From an uncultured Ruminococcus sp. (lineage in GTDB: Bacteria; Bacillota; Clostridia; Oscillospirales; Ruminococcaceae), in contig UQKC01000014.1 in the NCBI GenBank assembly GCA_900541495.1, positions 1 through 43,544 of the forward strand: a stretch of 43,544 nt of DNA, read 5' to 3'. The position numbers and the translations under genes were made by a program. A model generated the notes under the pieces. The model did not search any database, was not told where the DNA came from, and saw only the letters and a program-made list of their open reading frames with translations. This document shows, in pieces, positions 8,945-17,128 of the stretch (positions are counted from its first letter, which is position 1; each line of letters starts with the position of its first letter).

Positions 8945-9691
8945 ATGAAAAATAAACAGTTCAAAGGTTTCACCCTTATAGAGCTTATCATTGTAATGGC
9001 GGTCATGTCTATTCTTATGGTCGGTATAATGCAGATGATGAAGCCGATAAGAAACACGTACGTTGATGCTACTTACTATGAATCACAGAGAAATACCCAA
9101 AATGGTATAGCTACATATATTGGTGAAAGCATTCGCTATGCAACAAATTTAGGCATATATACGGAAGGTGTTACAGGTGGAGTTACTAACCTTTCGGCTG
9201 CACTGACTGAATTTGAAACTCTTTCGGGAATTACTGACAGAAGCAAGTATAATGTTATTGTCATTGACAATAACACAGCTTATAAATTCAATAATGCCAC
9301 TTGTTACGGACGTATTCTTCGCAGCAAGACCGTTACAGCTTCAGGCTGTACAACAAGACTTGCTCTTGGTGAGGCTTATTATGGAAAGTATACCTATTCC
9401 ATTGCTCTTGAACCTGACCCTGCAGGCGGTCCTACAATACAGGGGCTGAAGATCAAGGTTTCAAGCCTTCTCCCTTCTTCAATGAAAAAAGCTAAGTCAA
9501 ACGGCGTGAATAATGATACGAATCTTGTTTCAGATGTGAATTATGATTTTGTATCAACGGATTTTGATGTTACGCTTAAGAATTTGAGCCTTACATCTAC
9601 GGGGATCGGTAAGTCTGATTCTTCGTTTGCTCAAACGACAACCACAAGCGGTTCAAAAACTTATATCATATTTACTCTTCCGGATACATAA
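8945..9691 (+). CDS. Minor type IV prepilin (GspJ/PilW-like)
   Basis: 248 residues with leader MKNKQFKG, cleavage after G8, and FTLIELIIVMAVMSILMV as the N-terminal helix with Glu at +5. The size and the long ectodomain are like GspJ/PilW minor pilins; the triplet GspK-, GspI- and GspJ-like in a row suggests a tip-initiation complex. GGGAGG at 8932-8937 supports the start. The ectodomain is Thr/Ser/Asn-rich with AT-rich codons compared with pilB and pilT. A bidirectional terminator follows and separates it from the convergent prepilin peptidase gene. Confidence 0.85.
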   Translation: MKNKQFKGFTLIELIIVMAVMSILMVGIMQMMKPIRNTYVDATYYESQRNTQNGIATYIGESIRYATNLGIYTEGVTGGVTNLSAALTEFETLSGITDRSKYNVIVIDNNTAYKFNNATCYGRILRSKTVTASGCTTRLALGEAYYGKYTYSIALEPDPAGGPTIQGLKIKVSSLLPSSMKKAKSNGVNNDTNLVSDVNYDFVSTDFDVTLKNLSLTSTGIGKSDSSFAQTTTTSGSKTYIIFTLPDT

Positions 9692-9697
9692 AAATCA

Positions 9698-9726
9698 GGG
9701 CTTGCGCCCGATATGAGCGCAAGCCC
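9698..9726. terminator. Bidirectional intrinsic terminator between convergent genes
   Basis: GGGCTTGCGC (9698-9707) pairs with GCGCAAGCCC (9717-9726). It sits between the stop of the prepilin (9691) and the stop of pilD (9748), with A/T-rich flanks on both sides. Confidence 0.8.
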
Positions 9727-9747
9727 CGATAAATCAATTTTGTCAGC

Positions 9748-10755
9748 TTATATAACATGCGGAACAGTCATAGCAGTCCAGTACATATCGAAAAGCTCAG
9801 TTCCGAAGAATGATGCACAGACAAGTCCCACTGCAAGGCACGGACCGAACGCAAATGCGTTGTCAGCGTCCTCTTTGTCCTTGTTTTTGATCTTGATAAT
9901 AACGGCAGCGACCGCTCCGATGATTATTGCAATGAAAAGCGCTACAACAGCTGCTTTCCAGCCGAACATCAGACCGCCTGCAGCCATAAAGATCACATCG
10001 CCCATTCCAAATCCGTAAACAGGGCCTTTTTCCTTGATCTTTTCAAGAGTTTCATTAAGAAGCTTGGTCAGCTTTTCGGCTTCCTTTTCGCTCAGCTTCT
10101 CTTTTGCAAGGCGTTTTTTCAGCTTCCTTACAGTTTTGTGATCCTCGCTTATAAATAATATGTAGATAAGCGGTGTGAACACGAAACCGATGAGAAGAAG
10201 CGGAACGCTTACTGCAAAAAGTCCGATGATGCCGTCAACGAGCGGAACATCGTTTCCTCTGAAAGCTGTCGGAAGAAGCACCGAAAGAACTCTCGTCAGA
10301 AAAGCTTCAATGCCAAGGTAAACAAGCACACATACCGACATTTCCTGCGTATCAAAATCCTCAAATCCGATAACGATGATGCCTGCAATGAAAAGGCACA
10401 CAACAGCAGGATAAATAAGCCCGTCGGTGATAAGATCATACTGCGTGTAGACCAGTACGAAAAGCACACCCGTCAGACCCTCGACAAGCGGATATCTTCC
10501 CGATATCTTCGCTCCGCAGGAACGGCATTTTCCCCCAAGTATGAGCCAGCTGAAAAGCGGGATAAGATCATATCGCTTTATCTCCGCGCCGCAGGTCATA
10601 CAGTGCGAATTCCGTTTGATGAGCGATTCGCCCAAAGGAAGCCTGAATATGCAGACGTTCAGGAAGCTTCCGATCGTGATCCCGAAAAGGAACACCATTA
10701 CATAGATACCGATCTGCAAGCCGATCATTTCTGATGCGGCAAAGGCAATGTTCAT
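9748..10755 (-). CDS. pilD: Prepilin peptidase / N-methyltransferase PilD with a charged insertion
   Basis: Membrane aspartic peptidase that cleaves prepilins after the Gly of KGFTLIE-type sites and methylates the new N-terminus. 335 residues. The N-terminal methyltransferase-associated zinc motif is intact: C52/C55 (HCMTC) and C77/C80 (KCRSC). The catalytic Asp pair is D133 or D135 in GFEDFDTQEM and D253 in the GxGD-type motif GFGMGD. The distance between them is about 118 residues, near twice the usual; the extra part (about 200-245) is a highly charged Lys/Glu-rich, probably coiled-coil loop. The start at 10755 follows AAAGGAG; an upstream in-frame ATG at 10812 lacks a site. It is the only peptidase for the five-plus prepilins seen here. 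Confidence 0.93.
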   Translation of the reverse strand: MNIAFAASEMIGLQIGIYVMVFLFGITIGSFLNVCIFRLPLGESLIKRNSHCMTCGAEIKRYDLIPLFSWLILGGKCRSCGAKISGRYPLVEGLTGVLFVLVYTQYDLITDGLIYPAVVCLFIAGIIVIGFEDFDTQEMSVCVLVYLGIEAFLTRVLSVLLPTAFRGNDVPLVDGIIGLFAVSVPLLLIGFVFTPLIYILFISEDHKTVRKLKKRLAKEKLSEKEAEKLTKLLNETLEKIKEKGPVYGFGMGDVIFMAAGGLMFGWKAAVVALFIAIIIGAVAAVIIKIKNKDKEDADNAFAFGPCLAVGLVCASFFGTELFDMYWTAMTVPHVI

Positions 10756-10802
10756 TTGCAAAAACTCCTTTACAGTGAAAATTTGATATTTGCTTAAACA
10801 AT

Positions 10803-10831
10803 ATCTTAACATATAATTTTATTTTTTTCAA
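10803..10831 (-). promoter_or_regulatory. Predicted promoter of pilD
   Basis: On the minus strand TTGAAA (10826-10831) and TAAGAT (10803-10808) are 17 bases apart, and a TG one base before the -10 makes it an extended -10 type. Confidence 0.5.
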
Positions 10832-10897
10832 TAGCAATTTTAAAATCCGCACCGTGAGCGGCACAAAAAATTAGTCACGGAGAAACGGAGAATATAT

Positions 10898-12586
10898 ATG
10901 AAGAATATCCCAATAGGACAATATATGGTCAATGAGGGCGTCATTACCGAAGAACAGCTCCAGCACGTTCTTGACGTTAAGAAAGAGGAAAACGTCCCCG
11001 GTAAATTCTTCGGCGATTATGTTATCCAGCTTGGATACGTTACCGATGTTCAGTTCGCACAGATCCTCGCAAAGAAGCTCAACGTTCCGTTCGTTGACCT
11101 TAACGACCCCGATGTCAACATCGACATCGAAGCCGTTAAGAAGATACCCGAAGCGCTCGCAAAGAAGCATACTATTATTGCTATAAAGGTAACGGGCAAA
11201 AGACTTACCGTTGCTTCACATGACCCTGTAAACTTCTATATTTTTGAAGATATCAAGGTTTCAACGGGAATGGACGTCGTTCCTGTCCTCGCAACAAAGG
11301 AAGCTATCACAAAGGCTATCGGCAAATGCTATTCGATGCAGAACACGGGCGCTATCCTCGACAGCGTTACGAGCCAGTTCGCCGATGATGACCTCAGCAG
11401 CATCGATGACGAATCCGCAGACAGAATCGACAACGCTCCTATCGTTAAGCTCGCAACGACTATCGTTGAAAACTCGTTCCGCGCAGGCGCAACGGATATC
11501 CATATCGAGCCGTTCAAGACCTTTACCCGTATCCGTATCAGAGTTAACGGCGACCTTATCGAGCTTATGAACGTTTCCAACGTTGTACATAATGCACTCG
11601 TTACAAGACTTAAAATTATAAGCGGTATGAACATCGCGGAAAAGCGTGTACCACAGGACGGACGTTTCTCTCAGGTCGTTGACGGAACAACGCTCGATGT
11701 CCGTGTATCTAACCTCCCGATGGTAAACGGCGAAAAGGTCGTTATCCGTATCCTTTCAACGGGTAACGTTGCCCTCCGTAAGATAACAGACCTCGGTATG
11801 ACCGATTATAACTATCAGAGATTCTCCAAGCTCATCAAAGTTCCGCAGGGCGTTATGCTCGTAACGGGACCTACCGGTTCAGGTAAAACAACCACCCTTT
11901 ACGCCGCTCTCGGTGAGCTCGCAAAGCCGAACGTAAACGTAGTTACGGTCGAAGACCCTGTCGAAAAAGACATCGAAGGCATCAATCAGTGTCAGGTAAA
12001 CGCAAAAGCAGGTATGACATTCTCCGCTGCCCTCCGTTCTATCCTCCGTCAGGACCCTGATATCGTAATGATCGGTGAAATGCGTGACCAGGAAACAGCC
12101 GAGATCGCTATCAGAGCTGCTATCACCGGTCATATGGTTCTCTCGACACTCCATACAAACGACTCCGCATCGACCGTTACCCGTCTTGTGGATATGGGCG
12201 TTGCACCGTACATGGTCGCTACTTCGCTTATCGGCATCGTTGCACAGCGACTTGTTAAAAAGATATGCGAAGACTGCCGTACACCGCGTATATCTACCCC
12301 CGAAGAGGACGAACTTATGGGTATCAGCGCACCTATCACTATTTATGATGCCTGCGGCTGCCCGAAGTGCAATAACACGGGTTACACGGGACGTACCGCT
12401 ATCCATGAAGTTCTCACCTGCACAACAGAAATGAGCAGCCTTATCGCGAACGGCGGCAAGACCGACGCTATTGCAGCCCTCGCAGCTAAGCAGGGTACAA
12501 AGCTCCTCCGTGACAACGTTTCCGAGCTCGTTCAGCAGGGCAGAACAACAATGGACGAACTCGTCAGAGTTACATACGCAGTATAA
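10898..12586 (+). CDS. pilB: Type IV pilus extension ATPase PilB (GspE family)
   Basis: Hexameric secretion ATPase that drives pilus polymerisation at the cytoplasmic side. 562 residues, normal for the family. In order: MshEN-type N-terminal domain (about 1-150), N2-like domain, Walker A GPTGSGKTTT at 324-333, Asp box around VTVEDPVE, Walker B-type DPDIVMIGEMRD, His box TGHMVLSTLHTNDS, and a C-terminal zinc ribbon with C457/C460 and C488/C491. The zinc ribbon marks extension/assembly ATPases and is absent from PilT. It is transcribed away from pilD and is followed after 53 bases by pilT. Confidence 0.96.
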   Translation: MKNIPIGQYMVNEGVITEEQLQHVLDVKKEENVPGKFFGDYVIQLGYVTDVQFAQILAKKLNVPFVDLNDPDVNIDIEAVKKIPEALAKKHTIIAIKVTGKRLTVASHDPVNFYIFEDIKVSTGMDVVPVLATKEAITKAIGKCYSMQNTGAILDSVTSQFADDDLSSIDDESADRIDNAPIVKLATTIVENSFRAGATDIHIEPFKTFTRIRIRVNGDLIELMNVSNVVHNALVTRLKIISGMNIAEKRVPQDGRFSQVVDGTTLDVRVSNLPMVNGEKVVIRILSTGNVALRKITDLGMTDYNYQRFSKLIKVPQGVMLVTGPTGSGKTTTLYAALGELAKPNVNVVTVEDPVEKDIEGINQCQVNAKAGMTFSAALRSILRQDPDIVMIGEMRDQETAEIAIRAAITGHMVLSTLHTNDSASTVTRLVDMGVAPYMVATSLIGIVAQRLVKKICEDCRTPRISTPEEDELMGISAPITIYDACGCPKCNNTGYTGRTAIHEVLTCTTEMSSLIANGGKTDAIAALAAKQGTKLLRDNVSELVQQGRTTMDELVRVTYAV

Positions 12587-12639
12587 AATATACTATTATA
12601 TATTTTTCAAACATATAATCTTGAAAGGAATTGAATCAA

Positions 12640-13767
12640 ATGGCAGAAATGGAAACCAAAGCTCCCGAAAAAGTAGTCATCAACATCAACAAAATTCTTG
12701 ACGAAGCTCGAGTTCTCGGCTGCTCCGACGTGCATTTCACAACGAAGATCGCGCCTGTAGTTCGTCTTCACGGCTCTCTCCGCAGACTTGCATCCTACCC
12801 CGAGATGACCGAAGCCGCTATCATGAAGATCGTTGAACAGATGACAAACGGCAGACAGCTTGAAAATATCAAGAACAAGGTCGATACCGACTTCTCCTAT
12901 GTTACCAAGAGAGGCTACCGTCACAGAGTCAACGTTTACCACCAGAAGGGCAACACGGCTATCTCTATCCGTCTTCTCAGAAACGATATCCCGTCCCTCG
13001 CTGACCTCGATCTTCCTCCTATCCTCGGCGAATTTGCAATGCGTCCCCGTGGACTTATCCTTGTAACAGGTCCTACAGGTTCAGGTAAATCTACGACCCT
13101 CGCAGCTATGATCGACTATGTAAATATCAACCGTTCGGCGCATATCATCACCGTTGAAGACCCTATCGAGTACGTTCATGAGCATAAGCGCTGTATGGTA
13201 AACCAGAGAGAGATCGGCGACGACGTTGAATCGTTCGCAATGTCCCTCCGTGCCGCACTCCGTGAAGACCCTGACGTTATCCTCGTCGGAGAAATGAGAG
13301 ACTTTGAAACCATTAACGCCGCTGTTACCGCCGCTGAAACGGGACACCTTGTAATGTCCACACTTCATACAACGTGTGCAGCCGATACTATCAACCGTAT
13401 CATCGACGTTTTCCCTGCACACCAGCAGAACCAGATCCGTTCACAGCTCGCAACAGTTCTCGTAGGTATCATCGCCCAGACCCTTATTCCTAAGGCTGAC
13501 GGCACGGGACGTGTTGCGGCTCTCGAAATCCTTAACGCTACCGATGCCGTTAAGGCAATGGTCCGTGACAACAAGGTACACCTTATCCAGACAGCTATCC
13601 AGACAGGTAAAAAGGAAGGAATGGTCTGCCTCGATCAGGAGCTTGCACGACTTGTTAAGGACGGCGTTATCACAGACGCAAATGCCCGTGAAAAGAGCCT
13701 TGATATCGCTGAATATGAGCGTTACCTCAAGGGTGCGGGCGGCGCTCCCGGTATGAACCGCTTCTGA
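12640..13767 (+). CDS. pilT: Type IV pilus retraction ATPase PilT
   Basis: Hexameric ATPase that powers pilus disassembly and twitching. 375 residues against about 345-370 for typical PilT. Walker A is GPTGSGKSTT at 144-153, followed by TVEDPIEYVH, the AIRA-like stretch SLRAALREDPDVILVGEMRD and the His box ETGHLVMSTLHTT. No zinc ribbon is present, which separates it from PilB. The C-terminus ends in a Gly/Ala-rich tail (KGAGGAPGMNRF). A TTG at 12631 is in frame, but AAAGGA at 12624-12629 is correctly spaced for ATG 12640. Presence of PilT implies retractable pili. Confidence 0.96.
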   Translation: MAEMETKAPEKVVININKILDEARVLGCSDVHFTTKIAPVVRLHGSLRRLASYPEMTEAAIMKIVEQMTNGRQLENIKNKVDTDFSYVTKRGYRHRVNVYHQKGNTAISIRLLRNDIPSLADLDLPPILGEFAMRPRGLILVTGPTGSGKSTTLAAMIDYVNINRSAHIITVEDPIEYVHEHKRCMVNQREIGDDVESFAMSLRAALREDPDVILVGEMRDFETINAAVTAAETGHLVMSTLHTTCAADTINRIIDVFPAHQQNQIRSQLATVLVGIIAQTLIPKADGTGRVAALEILNATDAVKAMVRDNKVHLIQTAIQTGKKEGMVCLDQELARLVKDGVITDANAREKSLDIAEYERYLKGAGGAPGMNRF

Positions 13768-13776
13768 TAACAAAAA

Positions 13777-13883
13777 AAGTTCTGCCGAAGAAAAAGTGTG
13801 ATTTTGCATAAACGTTTTCAACAAAAAAGTACATACTTCGGCAGAACTTATAGGCATTTTACCGAGAGTATAAGAAAACGTTT
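13777..13883. promoter_or_regulatory. Interlocked inverted repeats downstream of pilT; two cre-like palindromes
   Basis: Arm 1, 14 bases at 13777-13790 (AAGTTCTGCCGAAG), matches perfectly the inverse at 13836-13849. Arm 2, AAACGTTTTC at 13810-13819, lies in the loop of arm 1 and is the inverse of GAAAACGTTT at 13874-13883, beyond it. The order A-B-A'-B' is pseudoknot topology in RNA. Each B arm also matches 12 of 14 positions of the CcpA cre consensus TGWAARCGYTWNCW on one strand. On the minus strand arm 1 is followed by seven Ts, so it could also end a transcript. Function unknown. Confidence 0.5.
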
Positions 13884-13992
13884 GCCTTTATTAATAATTT
13901 AGTCAAAATGTCAAAAAATAATCACAATTTTAGTGATAAAAAGAAATTATACACAAATTCACTTTTTTAGTGCAGAAATATTACAAAATCTA

Positions 13993-14021
13993 TTGACAAA
14001 AAGATACTCGCGATATATAAT
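13993..14021 (+). promoter_or_regulatory. Strong sigma-A promoter of the pilin gene at 14079
   Basis: Perfect consensus: TTGACA (13993-13998), 17 bases, TATAAT (14016-14021). The start would be near 14028, with a leader of about 50 bases and AGGAGGAG before the gene. Confidence 0.85.
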
Positions 14022-14078
14022 AATAACAGTAAGAGAACACTACATAAAATGTGTGAAACTTATTAGGAGGAGATCCCA

Positions 14079-14876
14079 ATGGACAGTAATAAAAACTGCG
14101 GTAAGTCCTCCGCAAAAAGCTTAAAGGGCTTTACCCTCATCGAGCTTCTGATCGTTATTGCGATACTTGCGATACTTGCAGGAATGATCTCAATACTTAC
14201 AACGGGACTTGTGCGTGATTCAAGGCTTGAAACAGCAAGAGATAAAGCGCAGACCGTTTATACAAGCGTTCAGAATGCACTTATACAGATGGAGATAAAG
14301 CAGGAAAGCGAACTGCTTGACCCGACTACATACGGTGCAGGCGGAACATTTTCCAAATATGTTACCTTAAGTTTTGTAATGGATAACGGAACAATGACAA
14401 GTTCCCATGACTTCGTTATTGACGACGGTTCAACAACAGCAACTCTTGCGTATGATTACCCGAATGCTACATCGGCAGCGACCAATACTGAAAAGAAATT
14501 CCGCAAGCTTGCAAAGTATCTGACCGATAACCTCGCAATGGATTTCACAGGTTATGTTTATGCAGCTATCGATATGGAAGATTGGGTGGTTGACAGCGTG
14601 GTCTTCGCCGAAGACTATGAAAAGGTCGAAAGCTCAGCAAACGGTATTGCTGATTTTGTTCCGATGTTCAAGACAAAAAGCTCGGGCAGCACAAACATCA
14701 TGGCTGCTTCAAACGGAAGAATTCCTTTCTGCGAAAGCATCTATGCACAGAAGAGAATATATTCGGGAAAGGCTCTTGATGACGGCACATTCCTCGGAGA
14801 TGCCACAGGAACAGCGATAGGATATTATCCGTTGTATGCGGATATCCAAAATTCCACAACTGTTTCCTACACTTAA
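14079..14876 (+). CDS. Type IV prepilin, 265 residues
   Basis: Leader of 17 residues ending LKG, then FTLIELLIVIAILAILAG: a class III prepilin with Glu at +5. The ectodomain of about 230 residues is larger than that of the two pilins that follow and has no motif I recognise; acidic and Ser/Thr-rich. GGAGGAGATCCC just upstream supports the ATG. A perfect consensus promoter precedes it, so it is probably strongly expressed, either as a minor pilin made together with the major one or as a pseudopilin. A weak hairpin (14883-14907) lies between it and the next pilin gene. Confidence 0.85.
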   Translation: MDSNKNCGKSSAKSLKGFTLIELLIVIAILAILAGMISILTTGLVRDSRLETARDKAQTVYTSVQNALIQMEIKQESELLDPTTYGAGGTFSKYVTLSFVMDNGTMTSSHDFVIDDGSTTATLAYDYPNATSAATNTEKKFRKLAKYLTDNLAMDFTGYVYAAIDMEDWVVDSVVFAEDYEKVESSANGIADFVPMFKTKSSGSTNIMAASNGRIPFCESIYAQKRIYSGKALDDGTFLGDATGTAIGYYPLYADIQNSTTVSYT

Positions 14877-14882
14877 TAACGT

Positions 14883-14907
14883 ATAAAACCGCACGGTTCG
14901 GTTTTTA
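14883..14907 (+). terminator. Weak terminator-like hairpin between pilin genes
   Basis: TAAAACCG-type arm near 14884-14891 pairs with CGGTTTTTA near 14899-14907, followed by more A/T. It may give partial read-through from 14079 into the major pilin gene. Confidence 0.4.
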
Positions 14908-14946
14908 TAAAAAACATTTTAAATTTTGAAAAGGAGGAATTTCCAC

Positions 14947-15519
14947 ATGAGAAATTCAAAAACTAAGGGCTTCACCCTTATCGAACTTATCGTAGTTATC
15001 GCTATCATCGGTATTCTTGCTGCTATCCTCGTACCTTCTATGCTCGGTTACGTTAGAAACGCAAGAATTTCTTCCGCTAACTCCGGTGCTAAGCAGGTTC
15101 ACACAGCTTGCGCTTCCGCTCTTACACAGCTCGGTATCGCTAACTGGTCTTGGGCTGGCAGCAGTACATCAACAGAAGGTTACCTCACAGTTAATACAAC
15201 TGACAACCCGATCTCCAACGGTGTAATTCCTGTTGATTGGCAGGGCGTTACAAACGCTCCTCAGGATGCTGACGTTGACCTCGCTGCATACCTCGGCGAA
15301 GAATTCAATGGCTACGGCAGAGCATTCTTTAACCCAGGTACATACTCTGTTTCCGTTGCTGTATATGCAACAACAGCACAGGGCTGGAACGTAATCAGCA
15401 CTAAGACAACATCTGATGACGTTAAGGCTATCACAGAGGGCGATCAGAAGTCCGATGCTAAGGCTGGTAACATCTACGGTGTATATCCTGCTCCTTCCCT
15501 CGGCACATCTTCCACCTGA
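14947..15519 (+). CDS. pilA: Probable major type IV pilin
   Basis: 190 residues, 182 after cleavage at KG^F (G8), close to the 150-170 of common type IVa pilins. N-terminal helix FTLIELIVVIAIIGILAA with Glu at +5. Three points suggest it is the main subunit: AAAGGAGG at ideal spacing (14930-14937), codon choice like that of the ribosomal protein genes in this window (GCT, ATC, CTC, GTT, AAC), and a very strong terminator right after it. ATG 14947 is chosen because the upstream in-frame TTG at 14926 is immediately 5' of the ribosome binding site. The helix is near identical in protein to that of the pilin at 16547 but the codons differ widely. Confidence 0.82.
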   Translation: MRNSKTKGFTLIELIVVIAIIGILAAILVPSMLGYVRNARISSANSGAKQVHTACASALTQLGIANWSWAGSSTSTEGYLTVNTTDNPISNGVIPVDWQGVTNAPQDADVDLAAYLGEEFNGYGRAFFNPGTYSVSVAVYATTAQGWNVISTKTTSDDVKAITEGDQKSDAKAGNIYGVYPAPSLGTSST

Positions 15520-15553
15520 TGAGCAGTAAGCTTGATCGAAATTAAGTAAATTT

Positions 15554-15586
15554 ACAGCAGCAGACCTTTCTGCTGCTGTTTTTTTA
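15554..15586 (+). terminator. Strong intrinsic terminator after the major pilin
   Basis: ACAGCAGCAGA (15554-15564) pairs perfectly with TCTGCTGCTGT (15569-15579) over a CCTT loop, followed by an uninterrupted run of Ts. Confidence 0.92.
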
Positions 15587-15608
15587 TAAAGTCATTTGTG
15601 AGGTCAAT

Positions 15609-16421
15609 ATGAAAACAAAAACAAAGGCTCTGATAATTGCAGCAGTAATTCTTGCAGTTGTCGCGGTGTTGCTCCTGCTCATTCCCGTTGAGAAAAAACA
15701 AAAGCTGCACGAACAGTATGGAAAGCTTGCGGAAAATGCCGAAACGGACGAACAATCGGCTTATATTCTTGAACACGTTGACGAATACCCCCAGGCATTG
15801 CTCGACTATTACTATATGAACGAAGAATTTATTGATATGGTTTATAATTATGTTGAGCATAAGGACGATTATAAATCGATGGCGTTCACCGAAGAAGAGC
15901 TCAATAGCGGAACTATTCCGAATTTTTATATGGACGACTACCGTTGGGCGTATGAAACGATCGGCGGAAGATACATTTTTTCGGGCGGCTGTGCAGTTGT
16001 AAGCATTTCAATGATAGATGTCGGTCTGACAGGTGACGGCTATTATGATCCCGTAAGGGTTTCGAGGGTAGCGGAAGACTTAGGCGCGAGCGGTTTTATG
16101 GGCGGTGTAAAAAACAGCGAGATCGGAAACATTTGCGAGGCTATAGGCTTGAAATACAACAGCTATAACTTTGACCCCGACGAGGGCGGCAGTGGCAAAC
16201 CAGATGAAAAGCAGATGAAAGAGATCCTTGATAAAGGCAGACCGCTTATTGTGAACGTGAAAGGTGATACATTTGGAAGTCACGCGTTCGTAATCCGCGG
16301 CTATGATAAAACAGGATTCATCATCAATGACCCGGCAAGTCCTGAAAAAAGCGCAAGAACTTGGACTTTTGATGAAATAGCGCCTGAGATACTTCGCTAT
16401 TGGGAGATATGGAAAGAATAA
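15609..16421 (+). CDS. Membrane-anchored C39-like cysteine peptidase
   Basis: 270 residues with an N-terminal membrane helix (about 7-25) and a papain-like peptidase_C39_2-type domain outside. Candidate active site: C128 in FSGGCAVVSISM, H225 in GSHAFVIRGYD, and N240/D241 in FIINDPAS. The region before it (HVDEYPQALLDYYYMNEEF) is typical of secreted C39-type proteins in Ruminococcus-like genomes, as far as I remember. It lies between two pilin genes, downstream of a strong terminator, with only a weak ribosome binding site (GTGAGGT). A role in pilus maturation or cell-wall protein processing is only suggested by position. Confidence 0.75.
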   Translation: MKTKTKALIIAAVILAVVAVLLLLIPVEKKQKLHEQYGKLAENAETDEQSAYILEHVDEYPQALLDYYYMNEEFIDMVYNYVEHKDDYKSMAFTEEELNSGTIPNFYMDDYRWAYETIGGRYIFSGGCAVVSISMIDVGLTGDGYYDPVRVSRVAEDLGASGFMGGVKNSEIGNICEAIGLKYNSYNFDPDEGGSGKPDEKQMKEILDKGRPLIVNVKGDTFGSHAFVIRGYDKTGFIINDPASPEKSARTWTFDEIAPEILRYWEIWKE

Positions 16422-16455
16422 AAGATTACAAAATGGTTACAATGGAATTTTGGGG

Positions 16456-16484
16456 TTGACATAATTTAGGAAATAAGCTATTAT
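16456..16484 (+). promoter_or_regulatory. Predicted promoter of the pilin gene at 16547
   Basis: TTGACA (16456-16461), 17 bases, TATTAT (16479-16484). The 5' leader would be about 55 bases. Confidence 0.7.
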
Positions 16485-16546
16485 ATAAGTATAATAATTT
16501 TAGACGAATTTATATAATTTTTTTACATCAGAAAGAGGACAATGAT

Positions 16547-17029
16547 ATGAGGGGGAAAGCAAAAGGCTTTACACTTATTGAACTTATAGTCGTAATTGCG
16601 ATCATCGGAATATTGGCGGCAATACTCGTTCCGTCAATGCTTGGATATGTAAAAAAATCGAGAATATCTCAGTTCAATGCAAACGCAAGGACTGTCTTTT
16701 CGGGCGCACAGCTTGCAATTACGGACTGCTATAACGCAGGACAGAATTTCACGGGCGGTGAAATATTCATCAATTCTGCGGACGGAAATGCTCAATGCAC
16801 GGGACAATCAAGCGGTGATGTCTGCGACATCACAAACTATGTAGGCGATAATTTCAAAGGTTACTTCGGTTTCGTGATGGATCCCGCAGGAACGGGCACT
16901 TCATACGCATTATGGAGCGATCAGCCGCTTTCTGCATCTGACTTCACGGGAATGTATTCATATAATGATGTAAATGCGCGCTTCACAAACGGCTCTGTTC
17001 CGCTCGGTTGTCACCCGTTTGCGCCATAA
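16547..17029 (+). CDS. Second pilin, cysteine-containing
   Basis: 160 residues, mature length 153 after cleavage at KG^F (G7). The N-terminal helix FTLIELIVVIAIIGILAA is the same as in the likely major pilin, so the two could enter the same fibre, but the ectodomain is different. Four Cys (in TDCYNAG, AQCTGQ, DVCDIT and LGCHPF) could make two disulfides, including the C-terminal D-region loop typical of adhesive pilins; the 14947 pilin has a different Cys pattern. It has its own promoter and terminator and less optimised codons, so it may be a minor or alternative subunit. Confidence 0.85.
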   Translation: MRGKAKGFTLIELIVVIAIIGILAAILVPSMLGYVKKSRISQFNANARTVFSGAQLAITDCYNAGQNFTGGEIFINSADGNAQCTGQSSGDVCDITNYVGDNFKGYFGFVMDPAGTGTSYALWSDQPLSASDFTGMYSYNDVNARFTNGSVPLGCHPFAP

Positions 17030-17045
17030 TGCGATTGGATCTTCT

Positions 17046-17077
17046 ATACCTCGGAAAAAATCCGAGGTATTTTTTTA
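17046..17077 (+). terminator. Intrinsic terminator after the second pilin
   Basis: ATACCTCGGA (17046-17055) pairs with TCCGAGGTAT (17061-17070), loop AAAAA, followed by seven Ts. Confidence 0.92.
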
Positions 17078-17128
17078 TCCTCCGATGAATAAAATTAAAG
17101 GAAAAATAATACTTCAAGGAGGATAAAA

